Shown here: positions 18,175-28,290 of the stretch, piece after piece
Position numbering within the stretch: position 1 is the first letter of the stretch
Layout: every line of letters begins with the position of its first letter
Assembly (NCBI GenBank): GCA_027489375.1
Contig: JAIXZW010000005.1
Span: forward strand, 186,001-250,000
DNA length: 64,000 bases
Reading direction: 5' to 3'
DNA from: Paracoccaceae bacterium
GTDB taxonomy: Bacteria; Pseudomonadota; Alphaproteobacteria; Rhodobacterales; Rhodobacteraceae
The notes under the pieces: model-generated
What the model saw: the letters and a program-made list of their open reading frames with translations, nothing else
Database searches by the model: none
What the model was told of the DNA's origin: nothing
Translations under genes and position numbers: made by a program

Positions 18175-19913
18175 AACAGGAAATACCGCTGGGCGAGCGG
18201 CAGCTCCTTCGCCGGCTCGCAGGTCAGCAAAACCCCGTCCGCCCGCACCTCGTAGGTTTCGGGGTTCACCTCGATGGTCGGCGTCGCATCGTTCAGCTTC
18301 ATGTCCCGCTTGCCGATGCCACGGCAGCCTTCGACCGCCAGCGTCTCCTTGGCCGTGCCGTAGCGGTGACGCACATCCGCCTCCTGCGCGGCCTGACTGA
18401 CAAAGACCACCGCATTGCGCTCCACGCTCCGCCCGTAAGAGCCGAACATCGCCCGCGTGTAAACCGGCTGCGGCGTCGGGATGCTCGCATTCGGATCACC
18501 CATCTGCGCCACGACGATACACCCGCCGATCAGCACCATCTCGGGCTTCGCGCCAAAGAACGCGGGCGACCACAGCACAAGGTCCGCCCGCTTCCCCTCC
18601 TCGACGCTGCCGATATGGCGGCTGAGACCATGCGCCACCGCCGGATTGATCGTGTATTTCGCCACATAGCGTTTGACGCGGAAATTGTCGTTCTCGCCCG
18701 TCTCTTCGGCCAGCCGCCCGCGCTGCACCTTCATTTTGTGCGCGGTCTGCCACGTGCGGGTGATCACCTCGCCCACCCGCCCCATCGCCTGACTGTCGGA
18801 ACTGATGACCGAAAACGCCCCCATGTCATGCAGGATGTCTTCCGCCGCAATCGTCTCGCGCCGGATCCGGCTTTCGGCGAATGCCACATCCTCGGGCACC
18901 TTGCGGTCAAGGTGGTGGCACACCATCAGCATGTCGAGGTGTTCTTCGATCGTGTTGACCGTATAGGGCATCGTCGGGTTGGTCGAAGACGGCAGCACAT
19001 TCTGCGACGACACGACCTTTATGATATCGGGCGCATGCCCGCCCCCCGCCCCCTCGGTATGGAAGGCATGGATCGTCCGCCCCCTGATCGCGGCAAGCGT
19101 ATTCTCCACGAACCCGCTCTCGTTCAGCGTATCCGTATGGATCATCACCTGAACATCCATCGCATCCGCCACCGTCAGACAGCAGTCGATCGCCGCAGGG
19201 GTCGTCCCCCAATCCTCGTGCAGTTTAAGGCAGGATGCCCCCGCCCGAACCTGCTCCTCGAGCGCCGCGGGAAGCGAGGCGTTGCCCTTCCCCGCAAAGG
19301 CAAGGTTCATGGCGAAACTGTCCGCCGCCTGCATCATCCGCTCGATATGCCACGGCCCCGGCGTGCAGGTGGTTGCAAGCGTCCCGTGCGCCGGACCCGT
19401 CCCGCCGCCCAGCATGGTGGTGATCCCGCTGTGCAAGGCATCGTCGATCTGCTGGGGTGCTATGAAATGGATATGCGCATCCATCCCCCCCGCGGTCAAA
19501 ATACGCCCCTCGCCCGCGATCACTTCCGTCCCCGGCCCGACGATCACATTGACGCCGGGCTGCGTGTCGGGGTTCCCCGCCTTGCCGATCCTGGCAATCC
19601 GCCCGTCCCGCAGGCCCACATCCGCCTTGTAGATGCCGGTCCAGTCCACGATCAGCGCATTGGTGATGACTGTATCCATCGCCCCTTCGGCCCGCGTGGC
19701 CTGCGATTGGCCCATCCCGTCGCGGATCACCTTGCCGCCGCCGAACTTCACCTCCTCGCCATAGCGCAAGGCATTGGCCTGCCCGCTCGACCGTTCCGCG
19801 ATCAGGTCGCGCTCCACCTCGATGATTAACTCCGTATCGCCAAGGCGCAGCCGGTCGCCCACGGTCGGGCCATACATGTCGGCATAGGCCGCACGGGAAA
19901 TCTTCGCAGGCAT
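18171..19913 (-). CDS. ureC: Urease alpha subunit (catalytic)
   Basis: A 580-residue nickel hydrolase that splits urea to ammonia and carbamate. The active site is complete: nickel ligands in [10 protein letters not shown], the carbamylated lysine in [10 protein letters not shown], the histidines in [12 protein letters not shown] and [13 protein letters not shown], and the flap MVCHHLD. It begins [18 protein letters not shown] as usual. It lies 18 bases after ureB. Confidence 0.98.
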   Translation of the reverse strand: MPAKISRAAYADMYGPTVGDRLRLGDTELIIEVERDLIAERSSGQANALRYGEEVKFGGGKVIRDGMGQSQATRAEGAMDTVITNALIVDWTGIYKADVGLRDGRIARIGKAGNPDTQPGVNVIVGPGTEVIAGEGRILTAGGMDAHIHFIAPQQIDDALHSGITTMLGGGTGPAHGTLATTCTPGPWHIERMMQAADSFAMNLAFAGKGNASLPAALEEQVRAGASCLKLHEDWGTTPAAIDCCLTVADAMDVQVMIHTDTLNESGFVENTLAAIRGRTIHAFHTEGAGGGHAPDIIKVVSSQNVLPSSTNPTMPYTVNTIEEHLDMLMVCHHLDRKVPEDVAFAESRIRRETIAAEDILHDMGAFSVISSDSQAMGRVGEVITRTWQTAHKMKVQRGRLAEETGENDNFRVKRYVAKYTINPAVAHGLSRHIGSVEEGKRADLVLWSPAFFGAKPEMVLIGGCIVVAQMGDPNASIPTPQPVYTRAMFGSYGRSVERNAVVFVSQAAQEADVRHRYGTAKETLAVEGCRGIGKRDMKLNDATPTIEVNPETYEVRADGVLLTCEPAKELPLAQRYFLF

Positions 19914-19931
19914 CCTCGCCCCCTTCTGCGG

Positions 19932-20237
19932 TCAAAGACCGCCCATAACCTTGCCGTTGAAGCCGTAAACCCGCCGCGCGCCCGACAGCGGCACAAGCCA
20001 GACCTCGCGGCTCTGCCCCGGCTCGAACCGCACCGCCGTGCCTGCCGCGATATCCAGCCGCATCCCCCGCGCCGCCTCGCGGTCAAAGGACAGGCCGGCG
20101 TTCGTCTCGGCGAAATGGTAATGGCTGCCCACCTGAACCGGGCGGTCGCCCGTATTGGCCACCATCAGCCGCAGGGCCTTTGCCCCCTCGTTCAGCACGA
20201 TCTCGCCCGCCGCCGGAAACACCTCGCCGGGAATCAT
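19932..20237 (-). CDS. ureB: Urease beta subunit
   Basis: A 101-residue small structural subunit. The start is put at the ATG at 20237, giving the usual MIPGEVFP opening; its first bases form an ATGA overlap with the stop of the microprotein gene upstream. An in-frame ATG at 20249 would add four residues. Conserved segments are [11 protein letters not shown] and [16 protein letters not shown] [11 protein letters not shown] at the end. Confidence 0.95.
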   Translation of the reverse strand: MIPGEVFPAAGEIVLNEGAKALRLMVANTGDRPVQVGSHYHFAETNAGLSFDREAARGMRLDIAAGTAVRFEPGQSREVWLVPLSGARRVYGFNGKVMGGL

Positions 20238-20392
20238 TTCCGCACCCATTGCAGGGCATAGGCCGCCACAGCGCCGATCACGGCGGCGGCGATCCAGCCG
20301 TATCCGATGCCATGCGGATTGGGATGGAACCCCGGATGCGCGAAAGCGGGCGCTGCGACCAGACCGAAAAGCGGGGCAATCAAACGGGCCAT
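20234..20392 (-). CDS. 52-residue histidine-rich membrane microprotein between ureA and ureB
   Basis: The gene sits exactly between ureA and ureB, starts 11 bases after the ureA stop, and overlaps ureB by ATGA. The product has a signal-like N terminus ([18 protein letters not shown]), then [14 protein letters not shown] with four histidines, then one membrane helix ([17 protein letters not shown]) and a basic end. The HPG opening after the signal resembles the start of HupE/UreJ nickel transporters, but the rest of that family is absent. A role in nickel handling is an inference from the histidines and context. Confidence 0.7.
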   Translation of the reverse strand: MARLIAPLFGLVAAPAFAHPGFHPNPHGIGYGWIAAAVIGAVAAYALQWVRK

Positions 20393-20403
20393 GTCAGCCT
20401 CCT

Positions 20404-20706
20404 TCAACGGATGGGATGATGGACGGTCACAAGCTTCGTGCCGTCGGGAAAGGTCGCCTCGACCTGCACGGAATGGATCATCTCGGGAATCCCCTCCATG
20501 CACTGCTCGCGGGTGATCACATGCGCCCCCGCCTGCATCAGGTCCGCCACCGACCGCCCGTCCCGCGCCCCTTCGACGACGAAATCGGTGATCAGCGCGA
20601 TGGCCTCGGGGTGGTTCAGCTTCACCCCCCGCGCCAGCCGCCCGCGCGCCACCATGGCGGCAAGGCTGACCAGCAGCTTGTCCTTCTCCCTCGGGGTCAG
20701 GTTCAT
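20404..20706 (-). CDS. ureA: Urease gamma subunit
   Basis: A 100-residue structural subunit with the family opening [20 protein letters not shown] and the ending [11 protein letters not shown], the full expected length. Its start overlaps the ureD stop by 4 bases. Together with UreB and UreC it forms the three-chain bacterial urease. Confidence 0.97.
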   Translation of the reverse strand: MNLTPREKDKLLVSLAAMVARGRLARGVKLNHPEAIALITDFVVEGARDGRSVADLMQAGAHVITREQCMEGIPEMIHSVQVEATFPDGTKLVTVHHPIR

Positions 20707-21533
20707 TCGTCTCTCCCAATCTGCCAGACACGCGGCAACTCCGCGCGCCCACGCAACACCGCCAGCGCCCGCACGATCTGCCGCCGGAGCGGCCAGCCAT
20801 CCGCCGCCATCATCCGCACCGCCAGCCGCCCGTCATACGCCGAGGCCGCGGCAACCACCCCCTCGACCCCCAGCGCCGCGCGCAAGGGGCCAAGCAGATC
20901 GCCCGCATCCGGTGCCACCATCACAAGGCTCGCAAAGGCCCGCGCCCCGCCAAGGACCGCATCCCCCGCCCCCAGCGCCGCAGCGTCCAGCGCCAGCGGC
21001 TCCAGATGCACGGGCCGCCCCTCGGCCCAGATCTCGCGCCGGTCGCGGAACGCCAACCGCCCGACCACCTCGCCCATCGCGGCACGGCCCAGAACCACCG
21101 CCTCCAGCGCAAGGCACCCCGCCCCGCGGCCAAGCTCGATCCGCGTCCGCCGCTCCAGATGCGACCCGTCGAACAGGATCGTCTCCTGCGGCAACCAGTC
21201 GACCCAGGCCCCCGCGCCGACTTCCAGCGCCACCTCGACCCGCGCAGCACCCTGATTGGAAAAATAGGCCCGTTCCGCCGTCTGCGTCGTCGCCACCACA
21301 CGGCACCCGCCGCCAACCGCGACGCCATAGGACAGCCGGTCCCCGCCCGTCAGTCCGCCCGAGGTGTTCAGGAACACCACCTCCGGCACCGCCCCGACAT
21401 GCGGCAGCATCGCCTTGGCCGACCCCGCCTGCCGCAGGTCGCGCAGCCGAACCCGCCCGCCGGTCACGGCGAACGAGGCAAAGGCCTCGCCACGGCTGCG
21501 CTGCATCGCAGGAAGGGGGGAATGAACGGTCAT
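20703..21533 (-). CDS. ureD: Urease accessory protein UreD
   Basis: A 276-residue scaffold protein of the nickel insertase complex. It has the family segments [16 protein letters not shown] and [20 protein letters not shown]. The start is the ATG at 21533, with AAAGGAG 6 bases upstream; the frame is open further upstream without a better ribosome site. First gene of the urease operon ureD-A-(microprotein)-B-C-E-F-G. Confidence 0.94.
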   Translation of the reverse strand: MTVHSPLPAMQRSRGEAFASFAVTGGRVRLRDLRQAGSAKAMLPHVGAVPEVVFLNTSGGLTGGDRLSYGVAVGGGCRVVATTQTAERAYFSNQGAARVEVALEVGAGAWVDWLPQETILFDGSHLERRTRIELGRGAGCLALEAVVLGRAAMGEVVGRLAFRDRREIWAEGRPVHLEPLALDAAALGAGDAVLGGARAFASLVMVAPDAGDLLGPLRAALGVEGVVAAASAYDGRLAVRMMAADGWPLRRQIVRALAVLRGRAELPRVWQIGRDE

Positions 21534-21716
21534 GGCGCTCCTTTCGGCCCAGCCAAACCGCAAGGCCGAAGCCGCCTCAACCGCCGCGGGCCAGCGCACA
21601 AAAACCAAGCGCAGAAGTCGGCATCCGACGCCCGCTTTCGCGGCAGGTCGCCCGAAAAATGGGCGTCAAGAAAATCCGCGCCAACCTCCCCCCGTCACCC
21701 CGGAACCCGCCGTCGC

Positions 21717-21875
21717 AAAAGGGGGCCTTCCGCCCCCTCGGCCTTGCGGCCTCACCCCCGAGGATATTTGGACAAGCGTGAAAGAGCCGAAGCCACTCCC
21801 CCTTTCACCTTTGCCCAAATACTCGCAGGGGGAGCCGCGCCCGCAGGCGCGGCGGGGGGCGGCAGCCCCCCTTGG
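21717..21875. repeat. Composite intergenic element, copy 3 (both arms)
   Basis: This fills most of the 412-base gap between ureD and the amidase gene. The left outer hairpin is GGGGGCCTTCCGCCCCC, the left arm is CCCCCGAGGATATTTGGAC, the right arm is TTGCCCAAATACTCGCAGGG, and the right outer hairpin is GGGGGGCGGCAGCCCCCC. GTGAAAG and CTTTCAC also pair between the arms. It lies at the end of the amidase transcript and upstream of ureD. Confidence 0.85.
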
Positions 21876-21945
21876 ACCCGAAACGACCAAGACCGCGCTT
21901 AGGCAGCCAGCGCCCTCGTCCGACACGCAAACGAGAAGGCGGACC

Positions 21946-23334
21946 TCAGGCCACAGGCACCACCGCCCCGAGCACCTCGCCCGCCGCCAGAAGCGCATCC
22001 TCGCGGTGCCAATCGGCCAGCATCTGCACCCCCATCGGCACCGCCCCCGACAGGTCCGTCGTCACCACGATCCCCGGCAACCCCATCAGCGGCGGCACGA
22101 TCTGCGGCATCTGGGCGTTCACCACGCGGGCAAAACTTGCCTCCGATGCCACGTCGAGGTGATCGGGAAACGGCACCTCCCCCGACACGGGACAGAGCAC
22201 GAGCGGCCACTCCGCCAGAAACCCGCGCCAAAGCCGCGTCAACCGCGCCCGCGCCTGCAGCGCCTTCATCAGCCCGTCGAAATCCATCACCGGCACGATC
22301 CGGCTCAGGCAGTCATAGACAAACAGTGCATCCGCATCCCCCTCGCGCTGCACCGCCTGCGCCGACCCGTGGCGCATATCGGCCATCCAGAGCGACAGTT
22401 GCACCTCCATCGCCTCGGCCCAAGGTGGCGTCGCCACCTCTTCCACCACGTAACCCGCCGCCACCAGACGCGCCGCCGCCGCTTCCAGCGCCGCCCTGAC
22501 CTCCGCGGCCACCGCCATCCCGTCCGGCGCCAGACACAGCGCCACCCGCTTGGCCAAGGGCGCCCCCTCCAGCGGCGCGCCGATGAACCACGGATCGCGC
22601 GCATCCGCCCCCGCCCCCGTCCCCGCCATAGCCCCCAGCGCCAGCCGCAGATCCGCGACCGACCGTGCCAGCGGCCCCGACACGGCCATCAACTGCCCGC
22701 CGATCAACCGGTCCGCCCCGCTCGCATTATACGCAGGCACCCGACCGATCGAGGGGCGCAGCCCATGCACCCCGCAGGCATAGGCCGGATAGCGGATCGA
22801 CCCCGCGATATCCGTGCCATGCCCGACCGCCCCCAGCCCCGCAGCCACCGCCGCCCCCGCCCCGCCCGACGACCCGCCGGGCGTCACCCCCGCCGCACGC
22901 GGATTGACCGTCGCCCCGTGCAGCGCATTGCGGGTGAACCAGCGAAGCGAGAAGGCAGGCGTATTCGTCCGCCCAACGATCACCGCCCCCGCCTTCCTCA
23001 GGTTCGCCACCACGGGGCTGTCGCTCTCCGCCACCAACCCCGCCTGCAATCGCAATCCGTTGGTCGTCGGCTGCCCCTTCTGGTCCACGTTGACCTTCAC
23101 GGTCACCGGCACTCCGGCAAGCGGCCCGACCGCCTCGCCCCGCGCCCGCGCGGCATCGACCGCATCCGCCGCCGCCAAGGCCTCGGCATCGCAGCGCGCC
23201 ACGATGGCATTCACCGCAGGGTTCACCGCCTCCACCCGCGCCAGCGCCGCCTCGGCCACCTCGCGCGCCGAAACCTCGCCCGCGCTCACCCGCGCCGCGA
23301 TCTCGCCCGCCGTCCAGTCATGGAAACCCGCCAT
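21946..23334 (-). CDS. Amidase (amidase signature family)
   Basis: A 462-residue amide hydrolase with the Ser-cisSer-Lys triad: lysine in VPVTVKVNVDQKG, serines in the glycine-rich GGSSGGAGAAVAAGLG and GTDIAGSIRYPA. The start is the ATG at 23334, preceded by GGAGGG. Substrate cannot be read from sequence; it is not a Gat amidotransferase by context. Its place beside urease suggests a role in releasing ammonia or urea from amides, which is inference only. Confidence 0.88.
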   Translation of the reverse strand: MAGFHDWTAGEIAARVSAGEVSAREVAEAALARVEAVNPAVNAIVARCDAEALAAADAVDAARARGEAVGPLAGVPVTVKVNVDQKGQPTTNGLRLQAGLVAESDSPVVANLRKAGAVIVGRTNTPAFSLRWFTRNALHGATVNPRAAGVTPGGSSGGAGAAVAAGLGAVGHGTDIAGSIRYPAYACGVHGLRPSIGRVPAYNASGADRLIGGQLMAVSGPLARSVADLRLALGAMAGTGAGADARDPWFIGAPLEGAPLAKRVALCLAPDGMAVAAEVRAALEAAAARLVAAGYVVEEVATPPWAEAMEVQLSLWMADMRHGSAQAVQREGDADALFVYDCLSRIVPVMDFDGLMKALQARARLTRLWRGFLAEWPLVLCPVSGEVPFPDHLDVASEASFARVVNAQMPQIVPPLMGLPGIVVTTDLSGAVPMGVQMLADWHREDALLAAGEVLGAVVPVA

Positions 23335-23384
23335 CGCACCCTCCCCGCAGCCCACGCCCAAGGCTAGGCCGCGCCAAGGGTGCG

Positions 23385-23485
23385 CGCAAGAAAGGCAAGC
23401 AGACCCACTCCCGCTTCCTCTCGCCCCAAATATCCTCGGGGGGTGAATTGGCCAAAGGCCAAGAGGGGGGGCAAGCCCCCCCTGC
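23385..23485. repeat. Composite intergenic element, copy 4 (one arm plus hairpin)
   Basis: CCCCAAATATCCTCGGGGGG at 23425-23442 is followed by TGAATTGGCCAAAGGCCAAG (inverted repeat TTGGCC/GGCCAA) and GGGGGGGCAAGCCCCCCC. It lies just after the stop of the mannitol dehydrogenase gene on the minus strand. Confidence 0.8.
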
Positions 23486-23491
23486 CCGCCC

Positions 23492-24931
23492 TCACCCCGC
23501 GATGTAATCCGCCAGAACCGCCCGCGTCCCGCGCTTGGCCAGATCGTTCAGGAAGCCCGCGAAACACTCGACCACGGCGGCATCGCGGCCCACGGCACCG
23601 TAGATATCCTCCATCCCCAGCCATTTCGCAGGGTCCGAAGCCGCCGCCTGCGCCACCGCCTGCAAACGGTCCCAGTTCGGATCGTTCGGCTCGATCACCG
23701 ACCCGTCATCCGCCACCCCCGCGCAATAGCGGCACCACAGCGCCGACTCGAGGATCAGCCCCCGCGGCACCACACCCCGCGCCAGATTGTCGGCAATCGA
23801 CGGGATGATGAACTTCGGCTGGCGGTTCGACCCGTCCAGACACAACCGCCGCTCGGTATCGGCCACCTCGGGGTTCGAGAAGCGCCCTTGGATCAGCGTG
23901 TAGTAATCGTTCAGGTTCGTGTCCGGCACCGGCGGCACGATGGGGATGATCTCCTCGCGCTCCACCTTGTTGAGGAAGCCCGCGATCAGCGGTTCGGCCA
24001 TAGCCTCGTGGACATATTCGATCCCCATCAACCCGCCCGGATAGGCGATGATCGCATGCCCCCCGTTCAGGATGCGGATCTTCATCGCCTCGAAGGCATG
24101 GACATGGTCGGTAAAGGTCACACCCACCTTCTCCAGCGGCGGCCGCCCTGCGGGAAAGTTGTCCTCGAGCACCCATTGCCGGAACGGCTCGCAGGTCACG
24201 GGAACCGGATCGCCGCCCAAACCGAACCGCGCCGCCATCTCCCGCTCACGCGGCCCCGTGGCGGGGGTGATGCGGTCCACCATCCCGTTCGGGAAAGCGA
24301 CATTGGCCTGCACCCAATCGGCAAAGGCACCGTCCGACAGACGGGCCAGCCCCACCACGGCGGCTTCCGTCACATGCCCGTTGCCGGGAAGGTTGTCGCA
24401 GGACATCACCGTAAAGGGCGCAACGCCCGCCGCTTTCCGCGCCTTCAGCGCCGCAAGGATCGCGCCAAAGGCCGTGGCGGGCCGCGCCGGATTCGCCCCG
24501 TCCGCCACGATATCGGGATGCGCCGGATCGAACCGCCCCGTGGCGGGATCGACGTAATAGCCCCCTTCCGTCACCGTCAGCGACACGATGCGGATCGCGG
24601 GGTCCGACATGGCAGCAATCAGCGCCGCATTGTCCGGCTGCACCTCGACAAAGCCGATCATCGACCCCACCCGCCGCGCCTTGTGACCCGTGGGATCAAG
24701 CTCGATCACCGTCGAAAGGCAATCTTGGGCCAGCAGCGCATCGCGCATCCGCGCATCCCCCGCCCGCACCCCCGCGCCAAGGATCGCCCAGTCATGGGCC
24801 AGCCCCTGCGCGAACAGGTCGTCCAGATAGACCGCCATATGGGCGCGGTGAAAATTGCCAAGCCCGATATGAACGATACCGGCTTTCAACTTGGAGCGGT
24901 CATAGGCGGGCATATGCACGGCATGGGTCAT
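23492..24931 (-). CDS. mtlK: Mannitol 2-dehydrogenase (polyol-specific long-chain dehydrogenase)
   Basis: A 479-residue NAD-dependent enzyme oxidising mannitol to fructose (or a related polyol). The Rossmann part has IVHIGLGNFHRAHMA. The catalytic lysine and its partners lie in KIRILNGGHAIIAYPGG (K-x4-N-x2-H). The ATG at 24931 is preferred; a TTG at 24946 overlaps the stop of the upstream dehydrogenase gene (TTGA). Last gene of the polyol operon, as in the smo/mtl operon of Rhodobacter sphaeroides. Confidence 0.9.
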   Translation of the reverse strand: MTHAVHMPAYDRSKLKAGIVHIGLGNFHRAHMAVYLDDLFAQGLAHDWAILGAGVRAGDARMRDALLAQDCLSTVIELDPTGHKARRVGSMIGFVEVQPDNAALIAAMSDPAIRIVSLTVTEGGYYVDPATGRFDPAHPDIVADGANPARPATAFGAILAALKARKAAGVAPFTVMSCDNLPGNGHVTEAAVVGLARLSDGAFADWVQANVAFPNGMVDRITPATGPREREMAARFGLGGDPVPVTCEPFRQWVLEDNFPAGRPPLEKVGVTFTDHVHAFEAMKIRILNGGHAIIAYPGGLMGIEYVHEAMAEPLIAGFLNKVEREEIIPIVPPVPDTNLNDYYTLIQGRFSNPEVADTERRLCLDGSNRQPKFIIPSIADNLARGVVPRGLILESALWCRYCAGVADDGSVIEPNDPNWDRLQAVAQAAASDPAKWLGMEDIYGAVGRDAAVVECFAGFLNDLAKRGTRAVLADYIAG

Positions 24932-24942
24932 GGTCTTGGCCT

Positions 24943-25731
24943 TCAAACAGATTTGAGCATTCCGCCATCCACGTGGAACGTGGCGCCGGTGCAGTAGCTC
25001 GCCCGCGGCGAGCAGAGGAAAACGAAGAAATCGGCAAGCTCTTCGACCGTGCCGAAACGCTTGATCGGGGCGTGTTCATCGGCCACCGATTGCAGATATC
25101 CCTCCCAGTCGCCGCCGGTGTTTGCCGAAAGCTGCTTGGCGGTCTTCACCCAGTCGGGCGTCAGGATCAGGCCGGGGTTGACCGTGTTCACGCGGATATT
25201 GTCCTTGATGAACTCGGTCGACATGGTCTTGGACAGCATCAGCAGCGCCGCCTTGGTCACGTTGTAGATCGGCTCGTACCACAGCGGCTGCACCGCGCAG
25301 ATCGAGGCGTTGTTCAGGATCGCCCCGCCGCCCCGCGCCTTCATCATCGGCACGAGTCCACGTGCCAGCCGCACCGCGGCCATCACATGCAGGTTCCAGT
25401 AGTCGAGCCATTTTTCGTCATCGGCTTCCATGATCGTCTCGTTCGATCCGGTCCCCGCATTGTTCACAAGGATATCGCAACCGCCGAAGCCCTGCACGGC
25501 GGCCACCAGCGCGGCACAGCCTTGGGCCGTCGCCACATCCGCCGCCACCGCCAGCGCCCGCACGCCATGCGCGGCGCGGATGGCCGCAGCCTCGGCCTCG
25601 GCCCGAACCCCGTCACGGGCGGCGATGACCACATCGGCCCCCTCGGCGGCAAAGGCCTTGGCCACGCCAAGCCCGATGCCCACCGACCCGCCGGTGATGA
25701 CCGCAACCTTGCCCTTCAATCCCAGATCCAT
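24943..25731 (-). CDS. Short-chain dehydrogenase, third of three in the polyol operon
   Basis: A 262-residue SDR with the NAD motif TGGSVGIGLGVAK, NNAGTG, catalytic Ser in NNASICAV and YNVTK (Y-x3-K). It is clearly less like the two upstream SDRs than they are to each other, so it probably acts on another polyol or sugar. It sits between the sorbitol-type dehydrogenases and mannitol dehydrogenase, 9 bases after its neighbour. Confidence 0.88.
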   Translation of the reverse strand: MDLGLKGKVAVITGGSVGIGLGVAKAFAAEGADVVIAARDGVRAEAEAAAIRAAHGVRALAVAADVATAQGCAALVAAVQGFGGCDILVNNAGTGSNETIMEADDEKWLDYWNLHVMAAVRLARGLVPMMKARGGGAILNNASICAVQPLWYEPIYNVTKAALLMLSKTMSTEFIKDNIRVNTVNPGLILTPDWVKTAKQLSANTGGDWEGYLQSVADEHAPIKRFGTVEELADFFVFLCSPRASYCTGATFHVDGGMLKSV

Positions 25732-25740
25732 TCCCGCCCC

Positions 25741-26514
25741 TCATGCCATCCAGTTGCCGCCATCGACCCCGAAGGTCTGGCCCACGACATACCCTGCCCC
25801 GCTTGACGCCAGAAAGACAGCCATGGACGCCACTTCCGCCGCCGTGCCGAAGCGCCCGAACGGCACCCCCGCCGCGACCTGCCGCTTCTTCTCGCCGATC
25901 GCCAATCCTTCGGCGCGGGCAAAGAGCGCGTCCACATGGTCCCACATGTCGCTCTCGATCACACCGGGTGCGATGGCGTTGACGTTGATCCCGTGGCCGA
26001 TCAGGTTCAGCCCCGCGCTTTGCGTCAGGCTGATGACCGCCGCCTTGGTCGCGCAATAGACCGCACCCAAAGGCTCGCCCCGCCGCCCCGCCTGACTGGC
26101 AAGGTTGATGATCTTGCCCCCCTGCCCGCCCGCGATCATGGCCTTCGCCACCGCCTGCATCGTGAACAGCGTCCCCGCCACATTCACCGCAAAGAGCCGG
26201 TCGTAGCTTTCCCGCGTCACCTCGACGATGGGCGCAAGGTCATAAACGCCGGCATTGTTCACCAGAATGTCGATCCGGCCAAGGGCGGCAAGCGCCGCGG
26301 CAACCCCGGCCTCGACCCCCTCTTGCCGGCCCACGTCCATCGCAATCCCCTGCGCGCCCGCACCCAGTGACGCCACGGCGGCATCCACCGCCTCCTGCCG
26401 CAGGTCCGCCACGCAGACCTCCGCCCCCTCGGCCAGAAAGGCCCGCGCGGTCGCAAGGCCGATGCCCCGCGCCCCGCCCGTGATCAGTGCCTTTCTGCCG
26501 CGCAGCCGGTCCAT
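25741..26514 (-). CDS. Sorbitol dehydrogenase-like SDR, second tandem copy
   Basis: A 257-residue SDR. It has TGGARGIGLATAR, NNAGVYDLAPI, the catalytic Ser in [10 protein letters not shown] and YCATK. It shares long identical runs with the gene just upstream (26518-27288), such as [25 protein letters not shown] and [10 protein letters not shown], so the two arose by tandem duplication. The substrate of this copy is uncertain; galactitol, sorbitol and others are possible. It starts 3 bases after its neighbour's stop. Confidence 0.88.
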   Translation of the reverse strand: MDRLRGRKALITGGARGIGLATARAFLAEGAEVCVADLRQEAVDAAVASLGAGAQGIAMDVGRQEGVEAGVAAALAALGRIDILVNNAGVYDLAPIVEVTRESYDRLFAVNVAGTLFTMQAVAKAMIAGGQGGKIINLASQAGRRGEPLGAVYCATKAAVISLTQSAGLNLIGHGINVNAIAPGVIESDMWDHVDALFARAEGLAIGEKKRQVAAGVPFGRFGTAAEVASMAVFLASSGAGYVVGQTFGVDGGNWMA

Positions 26515-26517
26515 CGC

Positions 26518-27288
26518 TCAGGCCAGCCAGTTCCCGCCGTCGACGCCGAAGGTCTGCGCCACGACATAGTCGGCCTCCTTGGTGGCAAGGAACACCGCCA
26601 TCCCCGTCAGGTCCGCCGCCGTTCCCATCCGCCCGAACGGCACGGCCTCGCCGACCTCGCGCTTCTTCTGGCCCAGCGCCTTGTTCTCGTATTTGGCGAA
26701 GAAGGCATCCACCCCGTCCCAATGCTCGCCATCCACCACGCCGGGCGCAATCGCGTTCACGTTGATGCCGTGCTGGATCAGGTTCAGCCCCGCGCTCTGC
26801 GTCAGGCTGATGACCGCCGCCTTGGTCGCGCAATAGACCGCGACAAGGCTCTCGCCCCGCCGCCCCGCTTGGCTTGCCATGTTGATGATCTTGCCACCCT
26901 CGCCGCGCGCGATCATGTGCTTCGCCGCCGCTTGCAGACAGAACAGCGTCCCCGCCACGTTCACGGCGAAAAGCTTGTCGTAATCGGCCCGCGTGATCTC
27001 GGCGATGGGTGCCGCACTGAACAGCGCCGCGTTGTTCACAAGGATATCCAGCTTGCCAAGCTTGCCGATGGCCTCGGCAAAACCCGCGTCGATGCTGTCC
27101 TGCTTCGTGACATCCATCTGCACGGCCACCGCCTGCGGGCCAAGGCTTTCCGCCGCCTTGGCAACCGCATCCGCGTTGATATCCGCCAGCGCCACCTTCG
27201 CCCCTTCGGCGATATAGGCCCGCGCGAATTCCAGCCCGATGCCGCGCGCCGAACCCGTGATCAGCGCGGTTTTCCCCTGAAGTCTCAT
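26518..27288 (-). CDS. smoS: Sorbitol (glucitol) dehydrogenase, SmoS type
   Basis: A 256-residue SDR oxidising D-sorbitol to fructose in the smo operon of R. sphaeroides. The motifs are [27 protein letters not shown], the catalytic Ser in [10 protein letters not shown], and YCATK. The ATG at 27288 overlaps the stop of the transporter ATPase gene (ATGA), so dehydrogenase and transporter are coupled. The choice of this copy as smoS rather than the next one rests on its position right after smoK. Confidence 0.85.
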   Translation of the reverse strand: MRLQGKTALITGSARGIGLEFARAYIAEGAKVALADINADAVAKAAESLGPQAVAVQMDVTKQDSIDAGFAEAIGKLGKLDILVNNAALFSAAPIAEITRADYDKLFAVNVAGTLFCLQAAAKHMIARGEGGKIINMASQAGRRGESLVAVYCATKAAVISLTQSAGLNLIQHGINVNAIAPGVVDGEHWDGVDAFFAKYENKALGQKKREVGEAVPFGRMGTAADLTGMAVFLATKEADYVVAQTFGVDGGNWLA

Positions 27289-28283
27289 GCCAGTGCCTTT
27301 CCGTCCGCACCGAAGCGGTGCAATTTTTCCATCTGCGGGGCCAGCCCGATCCGGTCGCCGTGGCGTGCGCCGACCTCGCCGCCCGCCCGCACCGTCAACA
27401 TGCCGATCCCTTGGACATCCACCTTCAGGAAGGTGTCGGACCCCAGATGTTCCGACAGCACGACATCCCCCTGCCACGGCCCGTCCGCCCGCACATCCAG
27501 ATGCTCGGGACGGATGCCGATGGTGGCCACGCCATGCTTCGCAGCCTCGGCCCCGTCGATCAGGTTCATCTTCGGGCTGCCGATGAAGCCCGCGACGAAG
27601 ACGTTGGCGGGACGGTGATACAGCTCCAGCGGGCTGCCGACCTGTTCGATATTCCCCGCGTTCAGCACGACGATCTTGTCTGCCATGGTCATGGCTTCGA
27701 CCTGATCGTGGGTCACATAGATCATCGTCGTCTTCAGCGTCTGGTGCAGCTCGGTGATTTCCTGCCGCATCCCCACCCGCAACGCGGCATCGAGGTTGGA
27801 CAAAGGCTCGTCGAACAGGAAGGCCGCAGGCTCGCGCACGATGGCGCGGCCGATCGCCACCCGCTGCCGCTGCCCGCCCGACAACTGGCCGGGGCGACGG
27901 TCAAGGTAAGAGGTCAGGTTCAGCACCTTTGCCGCCCGCTCGACCCGCGCCGCCTGCTCGGCTTCCGGCAATCCCGCCATCTTCAGCGGAAAGGCGATGT
28001 TCTTCCTGACCGTCATATGCGGGTAAAGCGCATAGGACTGGAACACCATCGCCAGCCCCCGCTTCGCGGGCGGAAGCTGGGTCGCATCCTTCCCGTCGAT
28101 CTCGATCCGCCCGCTGGTCGTATCCTCCAGCCCCGCGATCAGCCGCAAGAGCGTGGATTTCCCGCAGCCCGAGGGACCGACGAAGACCACGAATTCCCCG
28201 TTCTCGATCTCCAGATCGATCCCCGGAATGACGGCCACATCCCCGAAGGACTTGCCCACCTTGTTCAGAACTATCTTGCCCAT
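27285..28283 (-). CDS. smoK: Polyol ABC transporter ATP-binding protein SmoK
   Basis: A 332-residue MalK/UgpC-type ATPase. Walker A is GPSGCGKST, the signature is [16 protein letters not shown], Walker B is [15 protein letters not shown], and the switch histidine is in YVTHDQ. A C-terminal TOBE-type region of about 90 residues follows. It energises the SmoF-SmoG permease. It lies 7 bases after smoG. Confidence 0.92.
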   Translation of the reverse strand: MGKIVLNKVGKSFGDVAVIPGIDLEIENGEFVVFVGPSGCGKSTLLRLIAGLEDTTSGRIEIDGKDATQLPPAKRGLAMVFQSYALYPHMTVRKNIAFPLKMAGLPEAEQAARVERAAKVLNLTSYLDRRPGQLSGGQRQRVAIGRAIVREPAAFLFDEPLSNLDAALRVGMRQEITELHQTLKTTMIYVTHDQVEAMTMADKIVVLNAGNIEQVGSPLELYHRPANVFVAGFIGSPKMNLIDGAEAAKHGVATIGIRPEHLDVRADGPWQGDVVLSEHLGSDTFLKVDVQGIGMLTVRAGGEVGARHGDRIGLAPQMEKLHRFGADGKALA

Positions 28284-28290
28284 GTCGCCC

